Shown here: one piece after another, positions 25,481 to 34,633 of the stretch
How positions within the stretch are numbered: position 1 is the stretch's first letter
Layout of the letters: each line of letters opens with the position of its first letter
NCBI GenBank assembly: GCA_002841395.1
Contig: PGZM01000008.1
Location: 186,001 to 250,000 of the forward strand
DNA from: Firmicutes bacterium HGW-Firmicutes-9
GTDB taxonomy: Bacteria; Bacillota; Clostridia; Christensenellales; CAG-138
DNA length: 64,000 nt
Reading direction: 5' to 3'
The notes under the pieces: generated by a model
The model's input: the letters and a program-made list of their open reading frames with translations, nothing else
What the model was told of the DNA's origin: nothing
Databases searched by the model: none
Translations under genes and position numbers: made by a program

Positions 25481-25507
25481 AAAGTAAATGTGAGAAGAAG
25501 AATCAAA

Positions 25508-25603
25508 ATGCAGGACAAGCTGCAAAAACTGCGCAATATGCAAGAATTATGCAGGACGGTGCAGGCAGCGGAACAAACGGGAACGTCGCCGAAACAGGCG
25601 TGA
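25508..25603 (+). CDS. Possible Gln-rich leader peptide (31 aa) before gltB
   Basis: A 31-codon frame starts MQDKLQKLRNMQEL and ends at TGA 25601-25603. Six of its 31 residues are glutamine. A GAAGAAG stretch lies seven bases upstream as a weak ribosome binding site. It sits between the leader hairpins and gltB, the position of an attenuation peptide. It may equally be chance in a purine-rich region. Confidence 0.3.
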   Translation: MQDKLQKLRNMQELCRTVQAAEQTGTSPKQA

Positions 25604-25669
25604 AAAATAAGCAGGGGAGAGACGGATTGGGGAACGGCTGACAGAGCCGAAAATCCGGCAGGGTGACAC

Positions 25670-28600
25670 ATGAGACAGCAACAGCAACAGAATCAAGAGC
25701 AAGTTCGACAGCAATGCAATGAAAATCCCGAATCGGCGGTCGCGCCGAATACCAAGCGTGCGGGGCAATCAGCAGGTGCGATGAAGAAAGCCACGCTCTG
25801 GCGTCCGGAATTTGAGCATGATGCCTGTGGTACAGGCTTTATCGCGCATATGAACGGGGTGCGCTCGCACGCGATTATCAAAGACGCACTGGAAATTTTA
25901 GTACGCCTTGCGCATCGCGGCGGTACGGGCTCCGATCCCGACACCGGAGACGGCGCGGGCGTGCTTTTGCAGCTGCCGGACAAGTTTTTCCGCAAGCACG
26001 CGGGGGTACATCTCCCGCGCGAAGGCGAATATGCCGTCGGTATGTTCTTTTTGCCTCTCGACGAGGAGGTCTGCCGTCTCGCGCAGATCGGCATTGAAGC
26101 CATCGTCAAGGAAGAGACGTTTTCGCTGATCGGCTGGCGCACGGTGCCGACCAATCTGCACGCCTGCGGCTACGGCGCGTGGTCCAGCGTGCCCACGGTC
26201 AAGCAGCTGTTCATCTCGTGGAAGGAAGACGAACTGCCCGCCGATGTGCGCCTGTTTGTGCTTAGAAAGCGCATCGAAAAGGCGATGAAGGAGCAGGGCT
26301 TTGAGGTGTATATTCCGAGCCTTTCTTCTAAGACCATTGTCTACAAGGGCATGATGCAGGCATGGCAGGTTTCGGACTTTTACCCCGATCTGTTAAATGA
26401 AGAGTTTATCTCCGCGATTGCCCTCGTGCACTCGCGTTATTCGACCAACACGTTCCCGAACTGGGAGCGCGCGCAGCCGTTCCGCATGGTCGGCCACAAC
26501 GGCGAAATCAACACGCTCAAGGGCTGCGAACACGCGGTGCTCGCCGCCGCTGCCGCCATGGACGGCGGAAGGCTTAAGAAACGCTTTGCGGATATCCTGC
26601 CGATTCTGGATACGGACGGCAGCGACTCCACCAAGTTTGATAATCTCCTGGAGTTCCTCGTCGTGGCGGGCAGGTCTTTGCCGCAGGCGTTGTTTATGAT
26701 GATGCCCGGCCCGTGGTCGAAGGACCCGACGATGGACGAAAACCAGCGCGAGTTCTTCCGCTATGCCGCGTGCCTCATGACGCCGTGGGACGGCCCCGCC
26801 GCGATGTGCTTCACCGACGGCACACAGGTCGGCGCGGTGCTGGATCGCAACGGCCTCAGACCCGCGCGTTGGGTGCTCACGCGCTCAAACCTGCTCGTAC
26901 TCGCGTCCGAAAGCGGCGTGGTGGATATCGCGCCCGCGGACGTTGTGCGCCGCGGAAGGCTGGGCCCGAACCAGATGCTGCTGCTCGATACCGAGAAGGG
27001 CACGCTGATGGAAGACCAGCAGATCAAGGATACCTACCTTGATGGCCCATGGAAGCAGTGGCTCAAGCAGCAGGTCATCGAGCTCAACGAAACAGACTAT
27101 TCCCGCCAGAGCGCGCCGGGCACGAACCCGACGAAGCTGCAAAATATCTTCGGCTGGACGTATGAAGACCGCATGCTGACGGTGCTTCCCATCGCGCAGA
27201 CCGGGCTTGACCCCGTCGGCTCCATGGGCTATGACGCGCCGATTGCGGTGCTGTCCGAGCGTCCGCAGCCGCTGTTTAGCTACTTCAAACAGCTCTTTGC
27301 GCAGGTCACGAACCCGCCGATCGACGCAATTCAGGAAGAATGCGTGGTCGGTATGGATGTGTTCCTCGGCTCCAATGGTGATCCGACGCTGGATCAGCCG
27401 GAAAACTGCAAAAAGATTCATCTGGCCTCTCCGATTCTCCAGACGGCAAACCTGGAGCGGCTGCTCGCCGGTATTCCCGACTTCGGCGCGGCGCAGCTCG
27501 ACATGGTGTTTGATCCGAAGCTGGGCTTGGAAGCGGGCTTGGATACGCTCTTTGCCGCGGCAGAGAAGGCGATCAAGCGCGGGGATTCGATCCTCGTGCT
27601 CACCGACCGTCTCGCGAGCGAGACGCTGGTTCCGATTCCGTCGCTGCTCGCGACAGCGGGCGTGCATCACCACCTGATCCGCAAGGGTCTACGCGGCGGC
27701 TGCTCGCTGATCGTAGACAGCTATGAACCAAGAGAAGTGCATCACGTGGCGTGCCTCGTCGGCTACGGCGCAAAGGGCATCCACCTGCGCGGCGTCAATG
27801 AGGCGGTTGAAGCGCTTTATGACGAAGGGCATCTCGACGGCGTGACGCTAGAAGAAGCCATGGAGCACGTCTACCATGGCTACGACCACGGCATCCTCAA
27901 GATCATGTCCAAGATGGGCATCTCCTGCGTAGACGGCTATCACAACGCACAGATTTTCGAGGCGCTCGGTCTCTCCGAAGAGCTGGTCGATCGTTTCTTT
28001 ACGGGCACGGTCACCCGCGTCGGCGGCATGTCGCTGGACGATCTGGAGCGTGAGATTCTGCGCCGCCACAAGGAGGCGGTGGAGTCTCCCGTCAACGAGC
28101 TGCCCTCCGGCGGTAGATTCCAGTATAAGAAGGGCGGAGAACACCACCTTTACAACCCCGAAACGATCCATCTGCTGCAAACCGCGGTGCGCACGGGCGA
28201 CTATGCGCTCTTTAAGGAATACATCAAGCGCATGGAAGGCGACGCGCCTGTTTCGCTGCGTAACCTGCTTGGGTTCACCAAGTGCCATCCGATCCCGCTG
28301 GAAGAGGTCGAGCCGGTCGAAAAGATCGTCCGTCGATTCAAGACGGGCGCGATGAGCTACGGCTCCATCAGCAAGGAAGCGCACGAGTGTATCGCCATGG
28401 CGATGAACCGTCTCGGCGGCAAGAGCAACTCCGGCGAGGGCGGCGAGGCGCAGGATCGCTTTGGCACCGACCGCAACAGCGCGGTCAAGCAGATCGCATC
28501 CGGCAGATTCGGCGTCACGGGCCCGTATCTTGCCTCGGCAAAAGAGATTCAAATCAAGATGGCGCAGGGCGCAAAGCCCGGCGAGGGCGGCCAGCTGCCC

Positions 28601-30271
28601 GCGGGCAAAGTGTATCCCAGCGTCGCGCGCACGCGCCACTCGACACCCGGCGTCGGACTTATATCGCCGCCTCCGCATCACGACATCTATTCGATCGAAG
28701 ACTTGGCGCAGCTGATCTTCGACCTCAAAAACGCGAATCCCGACGCGCGCATCAACGTCAAGCTCGTTTCGGAAGCGGGCGTCGGCACCATCGCAGCCGG
28801 CGTTGCCAAAGGCGGAGCGGACGTGATCCTGATCTCTGGCTACGACGGCGGCACGGGCGCCAGCCCCCGCACGAGCATTCAGCACGCGGGCTTACCCTGG
28901 GAGCTGGGTCTTGCGGAAACGCACCAGACGCTGATTGCCAACGGCCTGCGCGGTAGAGTCCGCGTGGAGACGGATGGCAAGCTCATGACCGGACGCGATA
29001 TCGCCATAGCAGCGCTCCTCGGCGCAGAGGAGTTCGGTTTTGCGACGCTGCCGCTGGTCTCCATCGGCTGCGTGATGATGCGCGTTTGCAATCTCGACAC
29101 CTGCCCGGTCGGCGTGGCGACGCAGAATCCTGCGCTCCGCGCGCGTTTCACCGGAAAACCGGAATACGTGATCAACCTGATGCGCTTCCTCGCGCAGAAC
29201 CTGCGCGAAATGATGGCGGAGCTTGGGTTCCATACCATCGACAAGATGGTCGGCATGGCGGGACATTTGGCGCAGGTCAAGCAGTCGCCCAAGACCGCGG
29301 GCATGGATCTCAGCGGGCTCATCCCCGACGATCAGCCGCTGCCGTGGCGCGACCTCAAGCCCGTCAAGGACGAACACAACCGCCTGTTTCACGACATGGT
29401 GCGCTCGCTGGTCGAGCAGGGCGATGCGCTCGTCAAACGACCGATCAGCAACACCGAGCGCGCGGTTGCGACGCGTGTTTCCGCCTTCATCAGCAAGGAA
29501 TACGGAAGATTGCCCGATGGGCGCGTACGTTTTCAATTCGACGGCACGGCGGGACAGAGCTTCGGCGCATTTGCGACAGCCGGCATTGAGCTGACCATCG
29601 AAGGCGACACCAACGATTATCTCGGCAAGGGACTTTGCGGCGCGCGCATCATCGTCAAGGCACCGGCGGACGCGGGCTGGTCGAGCAAGGACAACCTATT
29701 GACCGGAAACGTGGCGCTCTTTGGCGCGACGGACGGCGAGCTATACTTAGCCGGACGCGCGGGCGAACGCTTCTGCGTGCGTAACAGCGGCGCAATCGCG
29801 GTTTGCGAAGGCGTCGGCGACCACGGCTGCGAATACATGACGGGTGGCACAGCGGTCATCCTCGGCCCTGTGGGCAGAAACTTTGCGAGCGGCATGAGCG
29901 GCGGCATCGCGTATGTGCTCGATGACGGCAATCTGGATCGTATGGTCAATCGAAAGCTCGTCGCGCTCTATCCGCTCGACGCGCTGGATCTGGTCATGCT
30001 GCACAAGCACCTGACCAACCACGTGAAATACACCGGCTCGAAGATCGCCGCGCGCATCCTTGAAAAATGGCCGACGACGCACGCAAAGTTCGTCAAGGTC
30101 CTCCCGCACGATTACCGCGAGATGCTGGATGCGATGGACGTTGCCGAGCGCGAAGGCCTCGAAGGCGACGACATGCTGGAGCGTGCGTTCCTGCTCAAGA
30201 CCACCAAGGGGTTGGAAGCGGCAAAAGAAGCGCTGCGCGGGAAACCGGAAGTAGCGGACTTGATGCTGTAA
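25670..30271 (+). CDS. gltB: Glutamate synthase large subunit
   Basis: This 1533-aa enzyme converts glutamine and 2-oxoglutarate to two glutamates. Order: a glutaminase Ntn domain whose nucleophile is the cysteine of DACGTGFIA (residue 53 from this start, exposed by propeptide removal), a central domain, the FMN domain with 'SYGSISKEAHE' and 'NSGEGGEAQDRFG', a 3Fe-4S site (C-x5-C-x4-C in CVMMRVCNLDTC, about residue 1135) and the GXGXG C-terminal domain. ATG 25670 has AGGGTG before it and adds a Gln-rich propeptide (nine Gln in the first 15 residues). ATG 25781 (MKKATLWRPEF) would give the usual short propeptide but has a poorer site. It is followed by gltD. Confidence 0.96.
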   Translation: MRQQQQQNQEQVRQQCNENPESAVAPNTKRAGQSAGAMKKATLWRPEFEHDACGTGFIAHMNGVRSHAIIKDALEILVRLAHRGGTGSDPDTGDGAGVLLQLPDKFFRKHAGVHLPREGEYAVGMFFLPLDEEVCRLAQIGIEAIVKEETFSLIGWRTVPTNLHACGYGAWSSVPTVKQLFISWKEDELPADVRLFVLRKRIEKAMKEQGFEVYIPSLSSKTIVYKGMMQAWQVSDFYPDLLNEEFISAIALVHSRYSTNTFPNWERAQPFRMVGHNGEINTLKGCEHAVLAAAAAMDGGRLKKRFADILPILDTDGSDSTKFDNLLEFLVVAGRSLPQALFMMMPGPWSKDPTMDENQREFFRYAACLMTPWDGPAAMCFTDGTQVGAVLDRNGLRPARWVLTRSNLLVLASESGVVDIAPADVVRRGRLGPNQMLLLDTEKGTLMEDQQIKDTYLDGPWKQWLKQQVIELNETDYSRQSAPGTNPTKLQNIFGWTYEDRMLTVLPIAQTGLDPVGSMGYDAPIAVLSERPQPLFSYFKQLFAQVTNPPIDAIQEECVVGMDVFLGSNGDPTLDQPENCKKIHLASPILQTANLERLLAGIPDFGAAQLDMVFDPKLGLEAGLDTLFAAAEKAIKRGDSILVLTDRLASETLVPIPSLLATAGVHHHLIRKGLRGGCSLIVDSYEPREVHHVACLVGYGAKGIHLRGVNEAVEALYDEGHLDGVTLEEAMEHVYHGYDHGILKIMSKMGISCVDGYHNAQIFEALGLSEELVDRFFTGTVTRVGGMSLDDLEREILRRHKEAVESPVNELPSGGRFQYKKGGEHHLYNPETIHLLQTAVRTGDYALFKEYIKRMEGDAPVSLRNLLGFTKCHPIPLEEVEPVEKIVRRFKTGAMSYGSISKEAHECIAMAMNRLGGKSNSGEGGEAQDRFGTDRNSAVKQIASGRFGVTGPYLASAKEIQIKMAQGAKPGEGGQLPAGKVYPSVARTRHSTPGVGLISPPPHHDIYSIEDLAQLIFDLKNANPDARINVKLVSEAGVGTIAAGVAKGGADVILISGYDGGTGASPRTSIQHAGLPWELGLAETHQTLIANGLRGRVRVETDGKLMTGRDIAIAALLGAEEFGFATLPLVSIGCVMMRVCNLDTCPVGVATQNPALRARFTGKPEYVINLMRFLAQNLREMMAELGFHTIDKMVGMAGHLAQVKQSPKTAGMDLSGLIPDDQPLPWRDLKPVKDEHNRLFHDMVRSLVEQGDALVKRPISNTERAVATRVSAFISKEYGRLPDGRVRFQFDGTAGQSFGAFATAGIELTIEGDTNDYLGKGLCGARIIVKAPADAGWSSKDNLLTGNVALFGATDGELYLAGRAGERFCVRNSGAIAVCEGVGDHGCEYMTGGTAVILGPVGRNFASGMSGGIAYVLDDGNLDRMVNRKLVALYPLDALDLVMLHKHLTNHVKYTGSKIAARILEKWPTTHAKFVKVLPHDYREMLDAMDVAEREGLEGDDMLERAFLLKTTKGLEAAKEALRGKPEVADLML

Positions 30272-30295
30272 ACTGCGCGCGGAAGGAGAAGAAAC

Positions 30296-31729
30296 ATGGG
30301 AAAACTCACAGGGTTTTTAGAATATGACCGCAAGACGGCGGAGGAAGTCTGCGCGCAGGAGCGCATCCAGAACTGGGATGCGTTTCACCCCGCGCAAACG
30401 GAGGAAGAGATCAACAAACAGGCCGCAAGGTGCATGAACTGCGGCGTGCCGTTCTGCCACGCGGGCGTGAGCTGGCGCGGCGTCGGTTCCGGCTGCGCGC
30501 TGGGCAACCTCATCCCCGAATGGAACCACCTCGTGTTCAAGGGACACTATGAGGAGGCATACCGCAGGCTTGAAAAGACCAACCTGCTGCACGAATGCAC
30601 CTCCCGCGTTTGCCCCGCGCTTTGCGAAGGCGCCTGTACCTGCGGCATGAACGGCGAACCCGTCTCCATCCGCGAGGTCGAGCGGTTTTTGAGCGATATG
30701 GCATGGGAAAACGGCTGGGTTGTTCCGCGCATCCCGAAGGAGCGGATCGACAAGAGCGTTGCCGTGATCGGTTCCGGCCCTGCCGGACTCACAGCGGCGC
30801 ACATTCTCAACCAGCGCGGGTTCCATGTGACGGTATTTGAAAAGGCGGAAGAGCCCGGCGGACTTTTGATGTTCGGCATCCCGAACATGAAGCTGCCCAA
30901 GGAGCGGGTGCGCCAGCGCGTCGAAATCCTCAAGCAGGAAGGCATCACGTTTGTCTGCAACACCGACGTGGGCAAGGATATGCCAGTCTCCGAACTGGAC
31001 AAGTTTGACGCCGTCGTGCTTTGCGGCGGCGCGGGTCAACCGCGCGACCTTTCGGTCTCCGGCCGGAACCTGCCCGGCGTGCGCTATGCGGTGCCGTTCC
31101 TTGCGGACGCAACGCGCAGAGTGCTCCGCGGCGAGACGGAAGATAAACCGCTCGCGGGCAGAAAGGTTGTCGTCATCGGCGGCGGCGACACGGGCAACGA
31201 CTGCGTGGCAACCAGCATCCGCATGGGCGCAAGCTCGGTGGTGCAGCTCGAGATCATGCCGCCGGCTCCCGAAACACGCGCGCTGGACAATCCCTGGCCG
31301 CGCTGGCCAACCGTGCTCAAAACGGATTACGGTCAACAGGAGGCGATCTGGCTCTTCGGCAGAGACCCGCGTACGTTTGAAATCACGGCGGTATCCATCA
31401 TCGGCGACGAGAAGAACGGCGTGACTGGCATCGAGACCGCGCAGGTGGAGTGGGTGACGACAGAGCGCGGACGCATGCCCAAGCAGATCGAATCCAGCGT
31501 CAAACGGCAGGCTGCGACGGATGTGCTCATCGCGATGGGCTTCGTCGGCGCAGAAACGTATCTGCCGGGGGCTTTGAACGTCACCATCGACAAGAGCGCT
31601 TACGCGACCTCGCGCCCCGGCGTGTTTGCCGCGGGTGACATGCGCACAGGCCAGAGCCTCGTCGTCCGCGCGAGTGCGGATGCGGTGCACGCAGCGCTGG
31701 AAGTCGAGCAATACCTGCTTTCCAAATAA
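30296..31729 (+). CDS. gltD: Glutamate synthase small subunit
   Basis: The 477-aa NAD(P)H-oxidising subunit passes electrons to GltB. The N-terminal cysteines 'CMNCGVPFC' and 'CTSRVCPALCEGAC' bind two 4Fe-4S clusters. 'AVIGSGPAGLTAA' is the FAD site and 'VVIGGGDTGNDC' the NAD(P)H site. The C-terminal 'GVFAAGDMRTGQSLVV' closes the FAD domain. AAGGAGAAG precedes ATG 30296, 24 bp after gltB. Confidence 0.97.
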   Translation: MGKLTGFLEYDRKTAEEVCAQERIQNWDAFHPAQTEEEINKQAARCMNCGVPFCHAGVSWRGVGSGCALGNLIPEWNHLVFKGHYEEAYRRLEKTNLLHECTSRVCPALCEGACTCGMNGEPVSIREVERFLSDMAWENGWVVPRIPKERIDKSVAVIGSGPAGLTAAHILNQRGFHVTVFEKAEEPGGLLMFGIPNMKLPKERVRQRVEILKQEGITFVCNTDVGKDMPVSELDKFDAVVLCGGAGQPRDLSVSGRNLPGVRYAVPFLADATRRVLRGETEDKPLAGRKVVVIGGGDTGNDCVATSIRMGASSVVQLEIMPPAPETRALDNPWPRWPTVLKTDYGQQEAIWLFGRDPRTFEITAVSIIGDEKNGVTGIETAQVEWVTTERGRMPKQIESSVKRQAATDVLIAMGFVGAETYLPGALNVTIDKSAYATSRPGVFAAGDMRTGQSLVVRASADAVHAALEVEQYLLSK

Positions 31730-31752
31730 CGTTTCAAACATCAAATCATTTT

Positions 31753-31787
31753 ACGAACCCGGCTTCGCGTTGGGTTCGTATTTTTTG
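31753..31787 (+). terminator. Terminator of gltBD
   Basis: The 8-bp stem acgaaccc / gggttcgt is followed by attttttgt. Confidence 0.92.
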
Positions 31788-31928
31788 TCGTTTTTTGTAT
31801 ATACACGTCATAATTATGTAAAACGATACTTAATCCTAGCTGAATTACAAATATTTTTTGTCAAAACCTGTCACGGAAGCATCCGATCAATTGTCATATA
31901 GATGTAAAACGGGAAAGAGCGTGGCGCA

Positions 31929-32408
31929 GTGAAACGATCGGTTTGCAGGATTCAAATAGACTTTCATCCTTCGATTGCAAACGACATCGTGCACTGGAGC
32001 AGGCGGGATTCCGCTCAGAAACAACAGGTGCTTCGCTTCATACAAACGCTTGTGTTTTGCGGCTATCGGCATCTGATTCTGGCAATCGAGCAGCCGTCCG
32101 ATGTCTGGGTTGCGCAGATGCTCTGCTCCTGTCAGGCGGCGCTCAACGATGTGTTTTCTTACACAATCGGTGTTTGGCGCTATGACGAAGCGGACAGCAA
32201 CTGGATAGAAGCGCTCCCGTTTGATTGGGACGCGATCACAAAACGTGCGAATTGCGTGAAAATTCGCAGCCAAAACTGGTATGAAGAGCGCTGCTATACA
32301 GAAAGACTCTATGTTTCCGACAGTGAAAAATGGTATGATGCTAGTGATCGGTGTAACACGGAAGCCCAACAGCATCGATACGCAACTTTCACAAGGCGGA
32401 GACGATCC
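31929..32408 (+). other. In-frame 160-codon extension upstream of the sigma-factor gene
   Basis: The frame is open from GTG 31929 to the sigma factor's ATG at 32409, with no stop between. GGGAAAGAG lies about ten bases before the GTG. The peptide looks protein-like: an N-terminal 'DIVHWSRRDSAQKQQVLRF', a hydrophobic strand 'YRHLILAIEQPSDVW', then 'ANCVKIRSQNWYEE' and 'TERLYVSDSEKWYDASD'. This order recalls the Rossmann-like SLOG/DUF1273 (YpsA) fold in degenerate form. It could be the N-terminal domain of a 338-aa sigma-factor fusion or a decayed separate gene. Confidence 0.45.
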
Positions 32409-32945
32409 ATGCAGGAGAAGCTTTCTGAGGTATTCGTAGAGCAGTATCAGGCGCTGCTCGGCGTCGCGTTTCAGCTGACGCGAAACGAAGACGACGCGCT
32501 GGACTTGATGCAGGACTTGGCGGAGACGATCGCGAAAAACGACCGTCCGGCAAGCAGCATCGAGCACCCGATGGCGTTCTTCCGTACCTGCCTAAGAAAC
32601 GCGCGTATCAACTCACTCAAGAAGTCCCAGCGAGAGGTTCCCTCCGAGCCGGAGGTGTTCTCGCAGATCCCCGGAAAGGAATCCGTTGAATCGGACGTGG
32701 TCGGCGGCGCTGCGATGGCATGGCTCAAAAAGGAGCTCGATAGCTATCCGCCGGAGATGCGGGAGGCATTTTACCTCTATTTCTTCGATGGATATTCGCT
32801 GGACGAAGTGGCAAAAAAGCTGAACATCAACAAGAATACCTTGAGTCAGCGGTTTGTCCGCATTCGTAGCAAGCTGGTGAAGAAGGCCGCGGATCAATCC
32901 CTCTTCTTCGCGCTGATGGTGCTGTTCCTGTTAAAACCGAGGTGA
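32409..32945 (+). CDS. ECF-type RNA polymerase sigma factor
   Basis: The 178-aa protein has a sigma region 2 ('QALLGVAFQLTRNEDDALDLMQDL') and a region 4 helix-turn-helix ('DGYSLDEVAKKLNINKNTLSQRFVRIRSKL'). ATG 32409 is preceded by GCGGAG with seven-base spacing and gives the normal ECF size. The same frame is open far upstream, so a longer 338-aa form from GTG 31929 cannot be excluded. The C-terminus ends in an unusual hydrophobic stretch (SLFFALMVLFLLKPR), possibly membrane-associated. The next gene encodes the probable anti-sigma factor. Confidence 0.85.
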   Translation: MQEKLSEVFVEQYQALLGVAFQLTRNEDDALDLMQDLAETIAKNDRPASSIEHPMAFFRTCLRNARINSLKKSQREVPSEPEVFSQIPGKESVESDVVGGAAMAWLKKELDSYPPEMREAFYLYFFDGYSLDEVAKKLNINKNTLSQRFVRIRSKLVKKAADQSLFFALMVLFLLKPR

Positions 32946-32951
32946 TTTGGT

Positions 32952-33854
32952 TTGAATCAAAAGAAATCAAGAGAATATATACGCAAACGGCTCCATCAGT
33001 TTGACGAGCTCTTTGTGCGATCTGAAGAAGAAGCGCAGGCGCTCGCCGCGCAATGCCGCGTTTCCGCGCGCGCGCTCATCATGCGCGCCGAGGCAAACTC
33101 GTCGTTACCCGCGGAGAACTGGAGCGGGTTTTACGCCGCGCTGGACGCAGCGGACAGGCGCGCCATGGGCGACTGGCGCGAAAAGCTCAGAGACGCGATG
33201 CGCTCGTTCCGCAGACACAGGCGTGTCGCACTCGGCGGACTGTTCCTCGCGCTCGCGTTGGCGTTCTTTACGTTGGTGCCTGCCGGCCGCGCGATTGCAG
33301 AGCGTGTATTCAACTATGTGATCACCGTGTTCGACAAGCAGCTTGAGATCGATCAGGCGGAGGAGAAGGCGCTGTATGATTCTCGCGGCTACGATGTGCC
33401 GGAGGTGCTGACAGAAGAGCAAATCGCAGAATACGGATATGATGAGGATGGTAATCTCATCATCATGTCAGAACCCGTCTACTATGATTCTATCGCGAGT
33501 TTTGAAGAGAAGTTCGGTTTGGATGCTTTTGAACTTGTCAGCGATCAGCTCACGTGTACAGAAGTGATAGAATACAATCATATCTCTGCGGGCAAATCGC
33601 TGCGGACGGTTTATCGCACAAAGGACGACCTGAACATCTACGTGATAGAAGAGTGGTCGCAAGGGGATGGAGCATCCATTGGTTTCCGGGGCGAAATCAA
33701 ACAGAAGACGATTCTTGACGGTAGAACCATACATTACGCGATAGACCCGGCAGACGATACATTTGATGGGTTCGTTTTGCTGGAGAATTCCTTTTTAGGC
33801 ATTCATGCAGACAAAGGAGTCGATCTCGATTTCATCTGGAGTTTGCTTTCGTAA
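32952..33854 (+). CDS. Single-pass membrane protein, probable anti-sigma factor
   Basis: The 300-aa protein has a basic cytoplasmic N-terminal domain (about 1-92), one transmembrane helix (about 93-113, VALGGLFLALALAFFTLV) and an external C-terminal domain ending in strands resembling DUF4367-type sensors. This topology and its position six bases after an ECF sigma gene indicate a regulator that holds the sigma factor at the membrane. It starts with TTG at 32952 behind GAGGTG. No zinc-binding HxxxCxxC motif is seen. The signal it senses is unknown. Confidence 0.75.
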   Translation: MNQKKSREYIRKRLHQFDELFVRSEEEAQALAAQCRVSARALIMRAEANSSLPAENWSGFYAALDAADRRAMGDWREKLRDAMRSFRRHRRVALGGLFLALALAFFTLVPAGRAIAERVFNYVITVFDKQLEIDQAEEKALYDSRGYDVPEVLTEEQIAEYGYDEDGNLIIMSEPVYYDSIASFEEKFGLDAFELVSDQLTCTEVIEYNHISAGKSLRTVYRTKDDLNIYVIEEWSQGDGASIGFRGEIKQKTILDGRTIHYAIDPADDTFDGFVLLENSFLGIHADKGVDLDFIWSLLS

Positions 33855-33866
33855 TGAAGTGACGCA

Positions 33867-33898
33867 AAAGAGCGGCGCAGGTGCGCCGCTCTTTTTTG
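33867..33898. terminator. Terminator between convergent genes
   Basis: The 10-bp stem agagcggcgc / gcgccgctct has a 4-nt loop and is followed by tttttt. The A run on the left allows some action on the minus-strand gene as well. Confidence 0.9.
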
Positions 33899-33916
33899 TT
33901 GCTCGTAAATGCTCAA

Positions 33917-34318
33917 TCAGCTGACGGTATAGTTACGCGTTCTGCTGGCGGAGGAGGAGATGCTGCCGGTTGCGGTCGCGACGACGCGATAGCTGCCCGC
34001 AGACAAGGTTGCGCTTCTGCTGACATAGGCGCTGGTTCCCGTGACCGTATTGCTGCCGGAGGTGATCAGCGTCAGCGTTGTGCCAACGACGCGATAGAGT
34101 TTCACGGTGACGGTGAGGGTTTCCGTTACGCTGGAGGTTGCTCTGCCCCAGGCGGTGTAGGAACTTCCGCCGTTGCTCGTGAGTCCGCAATCGACCGAAA
34201 GTACGGACATCGGCGAGATGTCGATTTTTGCGATCGGGTCCGGCGCGAGCGCAAGGGTGCTGCCCGTGAAGGCAAGGCAAACGATGAGTAGGAAGGTTGC
34301 GATGAGTCGTCTTTTCAT
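33917..34318 (-). CDS. Small secreted Ser/Thr-rich beta protein
   Basis: The 133-aa protein has a signal peptide (MKRRLIATFLLIVCLAFTGSTLALA) followed by about 105 residues rich in Ser, Thr, Val and Gly with alternating hydrophobics, probably a small beta-sandwich. The motif 'SSYTAWGRATSS' and the ending 'YRVVATATGS' recall secreted DUF6147-like proteins. GGAGAGAG supports ATG 34318; ATG 34333 overlaps that site. Function is unknown; it may be a cell-surface or matrix protein. Confidence 0.72.
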   Translation of the reverse strand: MKRRLIATFLLIVCLAFTGSTLALAPDPIAKIDISPMSVLSVDCGLTSNGGSSYTAWGRATSSVTETLTVTVKLYRVVGTTLTLITSGSNTVTGTSAYVSRSATLSAGSYRVVATATGSISSSASRTRNYTVS

Positions 34319-34516
34319 GGTAACTCTCTCCATATCATAGTAGTACGGCGATGCCGTCTGATGATGTGACAGCGGGAAACAGGTTCAGTGACATGGAGAA
34401 AATAGCGAAATATAAGAATAAAATAGCGTAATAACGCGAAATACAAGTATGAATATATATGAGTTCGTAAACAAACCGACGAGAATTGTTTATTAATTTG
34501 AAATCGAGATTGCGCA

Positions 34517-34566
34517 ACAAAAAAACGCTGCCGGATGATCCGAGAGGATCGACCAGATAGCGTTTA
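34517..34566 (-). terminator. Terminator of the polysaccharide operon
   Basis: aaacgct / agcgttt form the outer stem, with an inner ggatgatcc-type arm. Read on the minus strand it ends in gtttttttg. The region 34319-34633 also holds the AT-rich promoter area of the small secreted protein and no gene. Confidence 0.7.
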
Positions 34567-34633
34567 CTATTTTTTGGGTGGGAGCGGTTGGATCGCTTCG
34601 CAGGGAGCGTAAGATTTCGCTTCTGAAATCGGG

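Noticed and set aside
30317..31744. 475-codon minus-strand frame opposite gltD
   Set aside because: gltD is certain on the plus strand, and the antisense frame has shadow composition.
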